Shown in pieces: positions 24,747-33,309 of a stretch of DNA of 64,000 bases. This stretch comes from Bacillota bacterium (GTDB taxonomy: Bacteria; Bacillota; UBA4882; UBA8346). The DNA is taken from positions 62,001 to 126,000 of the forward strand of contig JAEVYU010000009.1 of NCBI GenBank assembly GCA_023392595.1. Direction: 5' to 3'. The position numbers were made by a program, and so were the translations under genes. Numbering within the stretch: the stretch's first letter is position 1; each line of letters begins with the position of its first letter. The notes beneath the pieces were generated by a model. It saw nothing but the letters and a program-made list of their open reading frames with translations. It did no database searches and was not told the DNA's origin.

Positions 24747-24808
24747 AACTCCTCGCCCTGTCCCTCCTATTAAAAAATTAGGTTGGGACAGGGAAGGGGT
24801 TTTTTTAT
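24747..24808 (+). terminator. Terminator shared by the convergent RND pump and uppP genes
   Basis: CCCTGTCCC (24756-24764) pairs with GGGACAGGG (24785-24793), extended by CTCC/GGGG, and is followed by seven T residues on the plus strand. Confidence 0.85.
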
Positions 24809-24856
24809 CGGAAATTGGGTCAAATAAAATACAGATTTGAAGAAGGCAGAACCGAT

Positions 24857-25642
24857 TCATTTAAAAAAGGAAAACGTAATTACTGCAGCGGCCAAAAAAA
24901 TACGGTACCATACAAAGGGTAAAAAGCTTTTGCGGCGCAACCAGTGGAGCAGTATGCCGATAACCAGGAAACCGACCAAACCGGAAGTAGCAACACCTAC
25001 TATAAATGGAATGGTCAGGACGGCGGCGCTCAGGTGACGGATTTGTAAAAGACCGGCTCCGGCAATGATTGGAGTGGATAGTAAAAAGGAAAACCGGGCA
25101 GCGTCTTCCCGGGTTAGCCCCAAAAATAATCCGCAGGCGATGGTAATCCCTGAACGGGAAACACCGGGAATAATTGCCAGGGCTTGGGAAAGACCGATAA
25201 TGAAACTTTGACCGAAGGTAATGGCTTCGCTCTGCTGACGTTTTGCCCCATAGTGATCCGCTAAATAAAGAACAATGCCCATAATGAGTAACATCATTCC
25301 AATCAAGAGGGGACTCCGCAAAGACTTTTCGGCAGCATGTTCCAGCATTATACCGATAACGGCGCCCGGAAGAGAAGCTACCATTAGAAACCAAAACATT
25401 CGACCTTCAGAAGTTTTAAATCCGCTGCCGAAACCATTTTTAATCAGAATAAACCAATCTTTCCAGAAAAAAGCGATCACAGCGAATAATGTTCCGATAT
25501 GCAAGGCCACATCAAAAGTTAAGCCTGGATCCGGCCAATTGAAAAGCCATGGAATAAGGATTAAATGGGACGAGCTGGAAATGGGTAAAAATTCACCCAA
25601 CCCTTGGGTGAGTCCAAGGATGAATGCCTGAAAAATAGTCAT
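24857..25642 (-). CDS. uppP: Undecaprenyl-diphosphate phosphatase (BacA type)
   Basis: This 261-residue polytopic membrane enzyme recycles the lipid carrier undecaprenyl diphosphate for cell-wall synthesis. Active-site motifs are 'GLGEFLPISSSSHL' at the N-terminus and 'IPGVSRSGITI' near residue 165. The ATG at 25642 is chosen because AAGGAG lies about 8 nt upstream and the N-terminus MTIFQAFILG is typical; the frame extends 15 codons further without support. It appears monocistronic and is convergent with the RND pump. Confidence 0.95.
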   Translation of the reverse strand: MTIFQAFILGLTQGLGEFLPISSSSHLILIPWLFNWPDPGLTFDVALHIGTLFAVIAFFWKDWFILIKNGFGSGFKTSEGRMFWFLMVASLPGAVIGIMLEHAAEKSLRSPLLIGMMLLIMGIVLYLADHYGAKRQQSEAITFGQSFIIGLSQALAIIPGVSRSGITIACGLFLGLTREDAARFSFLLSTPIIAGAGLLQIRHLSAAVLTIPFIVGVATSGLVGFLVIGILLHWLRRKSFLPFVWYRIFLAAAVITFSFFK

Positions 25643-25697
25643 AAAAGGTCTCCTTATCTTAATTTGGGTAGAAATAGTATCTCTCATTTTAAAAACG

Positions 25698-25805
25698 AGT
25701 AAAACGTTCTCTCAATAACTACTCAATGATTGTGAACGTTTTACTTCAGTAGAGTGTATCTTCCCCATTTCTGATTGCCATTTATTTAGGATACGCTCTA
25801 CTAGT
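25698..25805 (-). repeat. Two-hairpin interspersed repeat, copy 2
   Basis: The reverse complement of this stretch aligns over about 108 positions with the element at 1901-2010. It has the same two stems (AGTAGAG.../...CTCTACT and AGTAAAACGTTC/GAACGTTTTACT) and the same loop text (for example GGCAATCAGAAATGG). It lies just upstream of uppP. Confidence 0.88.
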
Positions 25806-26124
25806 TTCCCCAAGTCCTTAAGTTTATAACGATACCCATAAATCGCCCATAACGGAGTCCCTTATCCGTTAAGGAGATATTGGGTGTTTCTGATAGGTAA
25901 TAAATTTCACCTCATCCGGTTCTTGAATCATGCGGGTGAGAGATGAAGGACGGGCATGTACGGTTGTAGTTTATGCTAACTTCTTTTTGAATAGAATTTT
26001 TCATTCATCGACTCGTAAACGTCTTACATAGCAATTGTATGCTTTTATTGCTTTCGCTCATAATAATAGTGTTCGTAGCCCCAACTTGTAGGGGCATCCA
26101 ATCGATGAACGGGAGGTGAGAAAA
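25806..26124. other. Non-coding stretch with stem-loops upstream of a small gene
   Basis: No gene is seen. TAACGGA (25850) pairs with TCCGTTA (25871) around an 8-nt loop, flanked by CCCA/TGGG. A second weak stem is TTCACC with GGGTGA near 25907-25941. A third, GCCCC pairing with GGGGC, lies at about 26079-26095. No known riboswitch was recognised. Confidence 0.4.
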
Positions 26125-26334
26125 TTGAATCATTCGGACCAGAAAAAAGAAATGGGGGAAATCAGTCGTTTGCTTCAAGAAAAAGCCAAAAAAGGCTTTG
26201 AATTTGGGAAATCATCGCAGATGACTGCTGAAGAAGATGCTGCTCATATCGGACAATCCAAGAGTAACCATACAGAAAGCAACCACACAGAAAGTAATCA
26301 TAAAGGGATTGACCGAGGTCGATGGGCAGATTGA
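26125..26334 (+). CDS. Small hydrophilic protein of unknown function (69 aa)
   Basis: A TTG start at 26125 fits the GGGAGGTGA box (7 nt away) better than the GTG that overlaps the box. The protein is highly charged, without hydrophobic segments. It begins with a helical stretch ('EMGEISRLLQEKAKKGFEFG') and has a short tandem motif, SNHTESNHTESNH, near the C-terminus. The overall look is like small spore or stress proteins, but no family is recognised, so this is only a comparison. It has its own terminator downstream. Confidence 0.6.
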   Translation: MNHSDQKKEMGEISRLLQEKAKKGFEFGKSSQMTAEEDAAHIGQSKSNHTESNHTESNHKGIDRGRWAD

Positions 26335-26429
26335 ATAGGTTGTTTCTTCGTTTTATTCTAAGTGAAATCAAGACTTTTTATTGACTGTGGATCTCTGACA
26401 ATTTTTAACTGAAATGTAGCTTTTTTATT

Positions 26430-26459
26430 AAGTCAGGGCCTTTAGCCTTGACTTTTTTT
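26430..26459 (+). terminator. Rho-independent terminator after the 69-aa protein gene
   Basis: AGTCAGGGC pairs with GCCTTGACT (one G-T pair) around a short loop and is followed by seven T residues. Confidence 0.8.
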
Positions 26460-26513
26460 AATTGTTCTTTTAGGATATTAAGTATTTACTTCAACTACAT
26501 AGGATGCGATCAA

Positions 26514-28121
26514 ATGTTAAAACTTCCCAAGTTTTTTAAACGAAAGAACTTTGACACTTGGAAGTTTGATTTATTTTACGATATTACCTTATTGGCCATG
26601 GCTTTTGCCGTTCGGGTGCCGTGGTTGTGGGAAGTTCCACGTTATATTGATGAACTGAAAGAGATCCATCTGGGTTATCAAATATATTTGGGGAAAACAT
26701 TCCCTTTGCATAATATGGCTCCTGAGATTGGGGCTCTTCATAATTATATACTCGCCGGGATTTTTAAAATATTTGGGCCGAACCTTTTTTTGCCCCGGCT
26801 TTATGTGACCCTCACATCCGCTTTGACTGTCATAGTCGTCTATCATTTGGGTAAACGGCTATATAATCAATGGACCGGAATTATCGCATCGGGTCTTTTA
26901 CTTACAAATGGGATGCATATTTTAGTTACTCATATGGCTTGGTCAAACTGTACAACCCCTTTCTTTTTTGCACTGGCAATGTTAATTGTCGTAATTGCCG
27001 AACAAAAAAGAAGCGGTAATTTGTTAGTAGTCGGAGGCTTTCTTTGGGCATTAACCTTACAAACCCATTCATCAGTCATTATATATTTATTGGTAGTTTC
27101 AGTTTATATCCTGAGCCCTCATTTTCGCGGGAAAACAAATATACCTCTGAGATATTACTTATTGTCGGGAATGGCTTTTACTCTAGGGTATGCCAATATG
27201 CTGTATTACAATATATTGTCGCGGGGGGGCAGTATTGGTTGGATTTTTGTCAAAGACTATACTTTGGAAAAGCACATCGGGTTCGCCCCATTTCTTCATA
27301 ATTTTGGGCAAATGGTAATCCAACTGATGCGTAGCTTGGCGGCGGGTTATCAGACTTATAGTTCACTACTAGACTACTTAAAGCAGCCACTTTTTATGAT
27401 TTGTCTTTTTATGATGGGATTGGGGGTGGCTGCATCGATAAGGAAGCGCCAATTTTTGCCGCTCTGGTTTATTTTAGGGGGATTTGTCATTATCCCCTGG
27501 ATCAATCACCGTTATGGTTTTTTCATTGTAACCCGTTATATAATGCCGGTAATTCTTTGCAGTACTCTGGTTCTTGCCTATGGCTTTTTCCGGTTATTTG
27601 AAAGTATTATTTCCAAAGTAAACCGAAAACTGATCGTCATCCCAATGGTGACTGTTGTCTTAGCCGCTTTCGGCGCGATTCATCTAACACGTTTTTACGG
27701 TTATTGCCATAATGTAGCGAATTCAGATATGTCAAACCGGCTTAGCTTAAGGTTGGTCGGAATTACTGAAAAATGGGCCCGACAAAACAGTGTAATTTTG
27801 ATTGATCAAAGGACCCAGAAAAATGATTCCCTTCCCCTGCTGTTAACCATGAATAGACGGAATTATGCAGTTCATCGGGTAAGGGCTTCATTACAGGATG
27901 GGAGAAAGAAAGACGCTCCGATGATCCGGGCCCTTCAAAGATTTCAGGGATATGGCGTGATCGTCATTATGAGTGATCCGACTTATCAAGAACTTAAGCG
28001 GAAAGTTTCCATGCAAAAAATAAAGTATTTGAGTGAGCAGCTTATTTTAAATCCGTCAAAATTATCAGGTAAAGAGCAGCCGGGAACAGCTAGGATATAT
28101 ATTGCGAAGGTGCGATCGTAG
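26514..28121 (+). CDS. GT39/PMT-like membrane glycosyltransferase
   Basis: The 535-residue protein has about 10-12 hydrophobic segments and a C-terminal extracytoplasmic part of about 130 residues. The first loop carries an acidic pair in 'VPRYIDELKE' in the position of the catalytic Asp of GT-C enzymes (PMT_2/ArnT-like). 'HILVTHMAWSNCTTPFFFAL' resembles the family's fourth-helix region. Such enzymes transfer sugars from polyprenyl phosphate donors to proteins or lipids outside the membrane. The internal ATG at 26514 is preferred because the preceding 22 codons overlap the terminator. Substrate is unknown and the gene stands alone. Confidence 0.78.
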   Translation: MLKLPKFFKRKNFDTWKFDLFYDITLLAMAFAVRVPWLWEVPRYIDELKEIHLGYQIYLGKTFPLHNMAPEIGALHNYILAGIFKIFGPNLFLPRLYVTLTSALTVIVVYHLGKRLYNQWTGIIASGLLLTNGMHILVTHMAWSNCTTPFFFALAMLIVVIAEQKRSGNLLVVGGFLWALTLQTHSSVIIYLLVVSVYILSPHFRGKTNIPLRYYLLSGMAFTLGYANMLYYNILSRGGSIGWIFVKDYTLEKHIGFAPFLHNFGQMVIQLMRSLAAGYQTYSSLLDYLKQPLFMICLFMMGLGVAASIRKRQFLPLWFILGGFVIIPWINHRYGFFIVTRYIMPVILCSTLVLAYGFFRLFESIISKVNRKLIVIPMVTVVLAAFGAIHLTRFYGYCHNVANSDMSNRLSLRLVGITEKWARQNSVILIDQRTQKNDSLPLLLTMNRRNYAVHRVRASLQDGRKKDAPMIRALQRFQGYGVIVIMSDPTYQELKRKVSMQKIKYLSEQLILNPSKLSGKEQPGTARIYIAKVRS

Positions 28122-28296
28122 TCAGATAATCGGCTTTTCGGGAGATTATCATAGCAAACGGATCGCAGGATAAAACCGTAAAGAACTAATTTTATATTTT
28201 GTGATATAATTTGATATATTGTAACTAAACTAAGATTAAATTTGTCTATCGGACTACGATGGAATCGCGCCAAGCGTGAAGAAAGGGGCACCTAAG

Positions 28297-28923
28297 TTGC
28301 AAAAAAATGAGAATTTAGCACTTAAAAATGAAACATTAAAAACGATTACCAACCGGCACAGTATTCGTTCCTTTGCGGACACCCCGGTTTCAGAAGAAGA
28401 TATTCTGACCTTAGTTGATGCTGCAAATAAGGCTCCTTCCGCCCACAATCAACAATCCTGGCATTTTATCGTCATAAAAGGCGAAAAAAAGCATGAACTA
28501 GTGGATTTGGTCAATAGAAAAGCCGTGGAGTTTCCCAAGTCGACTTCGGTGCTGTTGCGAATGGCCTCACGCTCTATGGCAAGCGCTCCGGTTGTCATTG
28601 CAGTTGCCAATACCGGCGAATTAATCGAACATGGGACCAAATTGTTCGGGGTAGATTTTGAGTTGGCCCATGATTTTTTCCGGACCATGGAAATTCAAAG
28701 CTCGGCTGCAGCTGTTGAAAACCTTTTACTTGCTGCAACCTCTTTGGGTTTAGCAACAGTATGGCTCGGTATTTTATATTTGATAAAAAAAGAAGTTTTA
28801 GAATTATTGGGCGAACCCGGAGGGGAATTTATGGCTGTTATTCCCGTGGGTTATCCGCTTAAAACAACCAAAGGTCCGGAAAAATTGCCATTAGAAATGA
28901 TTGTAAAAACTATCGAAAAGTGA
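28297..28923 (+). CDS. Nitroreductase-family flavoprotein
   Basis: This protein of about 208 residues has FMN-binding landmarks: 'RHSIRSFADTPVSEEDI', 'ANKAPSAHNQQSWHFIVI' and 'GLATVWLGILY' with 'AVIPVGYP' near the C-terminus. These are typical NAD(P)H-dependent nitroreductase family features; the physiological substrate cannot be told from sequence. A TTG start at 28297 is chosen because AAAGGGG lies about 9 nt upstream; a GTG 21 bases earlier is possible. A small hairpin (GATAATC/GATTATC) lies in the gap before it. Confidence 0.9.
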   Translation: MQKNENLALKNETLKTITNRHSIRSFADTPVSEEDILTLVDAANKAPSAHNQQSWHFIVIKGEKKHELVDLVNRKAVEFPKSTSVLLRMASRSMASAPVVIAVANTGELIEHGTKLFGVDFELAHDFFRTMEIQSSAAAVENLLLAATSLGLATVWLGILYLIKKEVLELLGEPGGEFMAVIPVGYPLKTTKGPEKLPLEMIVKTIEK

Positions 28924-29103
28924 TTTTTTTTCGAGGGACATACCGGTATCTCTCACGGGTTGGTCTCAATATTATTCCGTCAGGAGATACGGTTCTGGGT
29001 ATCAATTTTTTGCAGGAACATGGTCATTATAAGGAGAAATTTAAATTGGTGGTAGGGAAAGTGCTAAACGAGAGCGACATTTTTCCGAAGGAGGATAGAA
29101 ATT

Positions 29104-29871
29104 TTGGATTATGCAACCTTTAAAAAAATGGCCGCTGAATTAACACAAATTGATTTAAGCAGTTATAAGAGTCAACAGATGGATCGCCGGATTAACTCAT
29201 TAATGAGTATTTGGAATCTTAAAACCTATGACGAATTCATTGAGCTTATACAAAACAACCCGCAAAAATATAAAGAGTTTGTCAAAAAGTTGACCATCAA
29301 CGTGTCGGAATTTTTTCGGAATGCCGAACGCTTTCAAGAGTTATGGCGGAATGTTTTGCCGGAATTGTTGAACAAACCTCAAATCCGCATCTGGAGCGCG
29401 GGTTGTTCCAATGGGGCTGAACCTTATTCGATCGCTATCATTTTGCGTGAAATTGGCGCCAAAGATCGTGCCAAAATAATTGCCACCGATGTTGATCGGG
29501 CTATCTTGGAGAAGGCAAGAGAAGCGGTTTATGCTTATAATGAAGTTAAAAGCATACCTCCGGATCTTTTACCCCGTTATTTTGACGAGCAGAACGGATT
29601 ATATATTTTGAGGGACTCGATAAAGGATTTGGTTGAATTTCGGGCCCAAAATTTATTGGAAGAGGATAATGAAGGAAACTTTGATCTAATAGTCTGCCGG
29701 AATGTGGTCATCTATTTTACAGAGGAAGCCAAGCGGGAACTTTATGAGAAATTTATGAGGGCTCTAAATCCAGGTGGTTATTTAATGGTTGGAGGAACCG
29801 AGCCGATATTGGCTTACCGGCAAATGGGCTTTGAAAATCCGCTTACGTCTTTTTATAGAAAGCCGGGATAA
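29104..29871 (+). CDS. cheR: CheR-type chemoreceptor glutamate methyltransferase
   Basis: This 255-residue enzyme has an N-terminal helical CheR domain and a SAM-binding domain with 'IRIWSAGCSNGAEPYSIAI' near residue 98 and 'FDLIVCRNVVIYF' near 198. It would methylate glutamates on methyl-accepting chemotaxis proteins for adaptation. No other che gene adjoins it; a chemoreceptor gene lies 27 kb away in the window. A TTG start is supported by AAGGAGG 9 nt upstream. The 180 bases before it hold a doubtful short frame only. Confidence 0.93.
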   Translation: MDYATFKKMAAELTQIDLSSYKSQQMDRRINSLMSIWNLKTYDEFIELIQNNPQKYKEFVKKLTINVSEFFRNAERFQELWRNVLPELLNKPQIRIWSAGCSNGAEPYSIAIILREIGAKDRAKIIATDVDRAILEKAREAVYAYNEVKSIPPDLLPRYFDEQNGLYILRDSIKDLVEFRAQNLLEEDNEGNFDLIVCRNVVIYFTEEAKRELYEKFMRALNPGGYLMVGGTEPILAYRQMGFENPLTSFYRKPG

Positions 29872-29921
29872 GATAATTTGGTTGGTTCTATCATTTAATT
29901 TGAATAGGCAGGGATAAAAGG

Positions 29922-30281
29922 TTGATTTTTGGCACCGGGGTTGACATCATTGAAATTGGCAGGATCGCTAAGGCTTCTCAAAGTGATCATTTTAATGAAA
30001 AAGTATATACTTGCGGCGAATTAGCGGAAACAAAGAAGTTGCCGCATCGTTTGGCAGGGTTTTTTGCGGCCAAGGAAGCATTGCTGAAAGCAATGGGTAC
30101 GGGGTTGGCGGGTTTTAGCTGGCGTGAGATAGAGATTGCTCATAACCCGCAAGGGGCTCCTTATTTTCAAACCAATGGAAAAGTGGCGGCTTTTATCGAA
30201 GACCAAAGGATTTCTAAAATACATCTGAGTATTTCCCATTGTAGAGAATATGCAATCGCTCAGGTTGTGCTGGAATTATAG
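29922..30281 (+). CDS. acpS: Holo-[acyl-carrier-protein] synthase
   Basis: This 119-residue enzyme transfers phosphopantetheine from CoA to acyl carrier protein. It has the family motifs 'GTGVDIIEIGRI' at the N-terminus, 'RLAGFFAAKEALLKAMGTG' near residue 45 and 'HLSISHCREYAIA' near the end. A TTG start is used. It heads a group acpS-nnr-alr that is commonly clustered in Bacillota. Confidence 0.95.
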   Translation: MIFGTGVDIIEIGRIAKASQSDHFNEKVYTCGELAETKKLPHRLAGFFAAKEALLKAMGTGLAGFSWREIEIAHNPQGAPYFQTNGKVAAFIEDQRISKIHLSISHCREYAIAQVVLEL

Positions 30282-30383
30282 GCCTTTTAAACGTGGCAGA
30301 ATTTTTAAATTTAAAAAATAAATAATCATAGAGATAACGCATGGAAAGCAATGATACATTTCTCAGCCGGCTTGGAGGATTAT

Positions 30384-31880
30384 ATGAAGGTTACATTTGC
30401 CGAACAAATGAAGCGAATTGACTGGTTAACCCAGGAGCAATTCGGGATTCCCGGATTGCTGTTAATGGAAAGAGCTGCCATTGCAGTTATGGAATCGATG
30501 GAAGAGCGTTATGGAAATCTTGCCGGTAAACGGATTTATATTTGCTGCGGAAAAGGGAATAACGGTGGGGATGGATTTGCCTTAGCCCGTTTACTAACGG
30601 AAAAGTCAACTCAGACAATCATTGTCCTAGCATATGAAGGCAATACAAATCAAGGGTTGGCTTCCCAAAACCTTCAACTTGCTACCCGTTTCGGGATTCA
30701 AACTAAAGTATGGAGCGAGCTGGATTCTCAAGAATTACAGAAAGCCGATATTATTGTGGATGCTTTGCTTGGTACGGGAGCTGTTGGCGTGCCGAATGGC
30801 CCCCTTGCCGAGATGATATGCGCCATCAATAATTCAAAAAAGCCGGTTGTTGCCGTTGATGTCCCTTCCGGAGTGGTTGTAGACACCGGCCAGGTAAATG
30901 ATATCGCCATCAAGGCTGATTTAACAGTGACTTTTGGATTGCCTAAACCGGGTCTTCTATGTTTCCCTGGTGCCGAAAATACCGGTGAATTAGTGGTTCG
31001 TCAAATCGGGTTTCCTAGACAATTGTTGGAGGATGAGAGCTTAGATTTAAATTTACTTACCGGTTCCGAAATCGGCAAACTACTTCCTAAACGTCCCTTG
31101 ACAGCCCATAAGGGGACCAACGGTCACCTTTTGGTAGTCGGTGGTTCTGCGGGAATGACAGGGGCGGCTGTTTTAGCTAGTTTAGCGGGACTTCGTGTAG
31201 GATGTGGCCTTGTAACAGCGGGAGTCCGTCAAGATTTATCGATTCCGGAGAAACCGGCCGAAATTCTGGTGGTGCCATGGCCGGAATTACTGCGAACCTG
31301 GGATAAATTCCAAGGTTTTGTTTTTGGGCCCGGGCTGACTAAGCAGGAAGATGGCGAGTCCCTTTTATTTGAACTGTTGGACCACGCAGAGGTTCCTTTG
31401 GTCATAGATGCCGACGGCTTAAATTTGCTGGCGGCCAATCCAAAATTATTCAGACGGTTTCGACAGCCTATGGTGTTGACCCCGCATCCCGGTGAGATGT
31501 CCCGGCTCACAGGCATGACAGTTTCTGAAATTCAAGCCGACCGAATCGCAGTGGCTCGAAGGTTTGCTACAGAGTGGAAAGTAACGGTCGTTTTAAAAGG
31601 CGCCCGGACCATAATAGCCGCCCCGGATGGAAAAGCTTTTATCAACCCTACAGGAAACCCGGGAATGGCAACCGCAGGAACCGGAGATGTTTTGGCCGGA
31701 ATGATTGGCGGGTTGATTGCCCAGGGTTTGGAGGCCACTCATGCGGCTATTGCCGGTACTTATCTCCATGGTTTGGCTGGCGATATTGCCGCTGCGCGAC
31801 TTGGCCCGATAGGAATTGTCGCCAGCGACTTGATTGCAGTTCTTCCCAATGTGATGAAGAAGGTGTTTGCCAGTGAATAG
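30384..31880 (+). CDS. nnr: Bifunctional NAD(P)H-hydrate epimerase / ADP-dependent dehydratase
   Basis: This protein of 498 residues repairs hydrated NADH and NADPH. The N-terminal YjeF epimerase domain (about 1-210) has 'GKGNNGGDGFALAR'. The C-terminal ribokinase-like dehydratase has 'HKGTNGHLLVVGGS', 'LTPHPGEMSRLTG' and 'GTGDVLAGMIGGLIAQG'. The ATG at 30384 is chosen for its GGAGG 6 nt upstream. The end overlaps the start of alr, so the two are coupled. Confidence 0.95.
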   Translation: MKVTFAEQMKRIDWLTQEQFGIPGLLLMERAAIAVMESMEERYGNLAGKRIYICCGKGNNGGDGFALARLLTEKSTQTIIVLAYEGNTNQGLASQNLQLATRFGIQTKVWSELDSQELQKADIIVDALLGTGAVGVPNGPLAEMICAINNSKKPVVAVDVPSGVVVDTGQVNDIAIKADLTVTFGLPKPGLLCFPGAENTGELVVRQIGFPRQLLEDESLDLNLLTGSEIGKLLPKRPLTAHKGTNGHLLVVGGSAGMTGAAVLASLAGLRVGCGLVTAGVRQDLSIPEKPAEILVVPWPELLRTWDKFQGFVFGPGLTKQEDGESLLFELLDHAEVPLVIDADGLNLLAANPKLFRRFRQPMVLTPHPGEMSRLTGMTVSEIQADRIAVARRFATEWKVTVVLKGARTIIAAPDGKAFINPTGNPGMATAGTGDVLAGMIGGLIAQGLEATHAAIAGTYLHGLAGDIAAARLGPIGIVASDLIAVLPNVMKKVFASE

Positions 31881-33021
31881 GTATGAGCAACAAATCCGCC
31901 ATGCATGGGTGGAGATAGATTTAGCAGCAATCCGTCACAATTTGCAGGAAGTGAAAAGGTTAGTCGGCTCAGGGGTCGACATACTGGCGGTGGTTAAGGC
32001 TGAAGCTTACGGACATGGCGCCATTCCCGTCGCTAAAACTGCAATTGCTTCGGGCGCCAGTTGGCTGGGAGTGGCAATGCCTGAGGAGGGTATAGAATTA
32101 AGGAAAGCAGGAATCGAAACTCCAATTTTAATTTTTGGTCCCGTTCAGTCGGATCAAGCCGGTCCGGTGATACAACATGGCCTAACTACCGCTATTTGTG
32201 ATTGGGGATCAGCGCTGGCTATGTCCGGGGAAGCGGTCCGAACGGGTAAACCGGCTCTTGTTCACCTTAAAGTGGAAACAGGTATGGGCCGGGTCGGCGT
32301 TCGGCCGGATGATGCAGTGGAGTTTATGCGCAAAGCCAAAGAATTACCGGGTTTGAAAATTACCGGTGTTTTTTCTCATCTGGCGACAGCGGATGAAAAG
32401 GATAAGCAATACGCCAAATGTCAAATCCAAGTATTCTCAAAGGCTGTTGAAGCTTTAAAGGCAGACGGTTTACTGCCGGAAAAGGTCCATCTGGCTAATA
32501 GCGCCGGTGTTATGGAACTTCCGGAGTCTCATTTTAACATGGTAAGGCCCGGAATTATACTATATGGTTTATACCCTTCCAATGAAATTGATCGCGGGAA
32601 GGCATTATTGAAACCGGCTTTGGCATTAAAAACCAGGGTGAGTTTTGTAAAGAGGCTTCCCGCCGGAAGTGGAATCAGCTATGGGCAAAGGTATCATACT
32701 CAAAAAGAGAGTACCATTGCTACAATTCCCGTTGGTTATGCTGATGGGTGGTCGAGAATGCTTACAAATAAAGCGGAAGCTATCGTCAACGGTAAGAAAT
32801 ATCCGATTGTCGGCTCAATTTGCATGGATCAATGTATGATTGATTTAGGGGATGATACAGTCGATATCGGAGGAGAAGTGGTATTGATTGGTGAATCCGG
32901 TGGAGAAAAGATTTCAGCGGATAGTCTGGCTGAAAAGCTGGGGACTATTAATTATGAAATTACTTGCATGCTCAGCAATAGATTACCTAGAGTTTACCTG
33001 GAAAATAGGGAAAAAGTATGA
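31873..33021 (+). CDS. alr: Alanine racemase
   Basis: Alr makes D-alanine for peptidoglycan. The PLP lysine is in 'ILAVVKAEAYGHG' near residue 38 and the catalytic tyrosine in 'GISYGQRYHT' near residue 268; 'HLKVETGMGRVG' and 'ANSAGVM' are also typical. The GTG at 31873 with AAGGTG 7 nt upstream is preferred to the TTG two codons earlier; either way it overlaps the end of nnr. Its stop overlaps the next small gene (ATGA). Confidence 0.95.
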   Translation: MNRYEQQIRHAWVEIDLAAIRHNLQEVKRLVGSGVDILAVVKAEAYGHGAIPVAKTAIASGASWLGVAMPEEGIELRKAGIETPILIFGPVQSDQAGPVIQHGLTTAICDWGSALAMSGEAVRTGKPALVHLKVETGMGRVGVRPDDAVEFMRKAKELPGLKITGVFSHLATADEKDKQYAKCQIQVFSKAVEALKADGLLPEKVHLANSAGVMELPESHFNMVRPGIILYGLYPSNEIDRGKALLKPALALKTRVSFVKRLPAGSGISYGQRYHTQKESTIATIPVGYADGWSRMLTNKAEAIVNGKKYPIVGSICMDQCMIDLGDDTVDIGGEVVLIGESGGEKISADSLAEKLGTINYEITCMLSNRLPRVYLENREKV

Positions 33022-33263
33022 AGCGAGAACTCAACTTAAACTGTCCATGGCTTATTTCAGAAGAAAAACCGGTTCAATTTGTCCGGTGGTTGGTGTCTGA
33101 AAATGACCCTATTGAAATTGACCAGGATATTTTGGTCGTTCTTTTGGATGAGGGAGAGTTCGTTGTGCCATCCCCGGTCGACGGCATTCTTCAGACCATC
33201 ATGGTGGAACCGGGCGATATCATCGCTCCCGATCAAGTGCTGGCCGTAATCATGATTGATTAG
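33018..33263 (+). CDS. Biotinyl/lipoyl-like domain protein lacking the acceptor lysine
   Basis: This 81-residue protein folds like a biotinyl/lipoyl domain: 'FVVPSPVDGILQTIMVEPGD' followed by 'IIAPDQVLAVIMI' is the characteristic second half. Lipoyl or biotinyl domains normally carry the modified lysine in a turn such as ETDKA or EAMKM just before this. Here the turn reads LLDEGEFVV, with no lysine. It is coupled to alr by an ATGA overlap. It may be a structural or non-modified carrier; function is unknown. Confidence 0.7.
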   Translation: MKRELNLNCPWLISEEKPVQFVRWLVSENDPIEIDQDILVVLLDEGEFVVPSPVDGILQTIMVEPGDIIAPDQVLAVIMID

Positions 33264-33309
33264 AATATTTTGGACACTCCCGCATAAATTACGGTGGGGG
33301 TGTATTATT

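Noticed and set aside
25880..25990. Fragment of a group II intron domain V
   Set aside because: CATCCGGTTCTT and GCATGTACGGTTG resemble domain V halves, but the two halves do not pair into the 34-nt hairpin and no reverse transcriptase is nearby.
28920..29123. 67-codon ORF between the nitroreductase and cheR
   Set aside because: It overlaps both flanking genes, has no ribosome-binding site, and its residues show no recognisable pattern.
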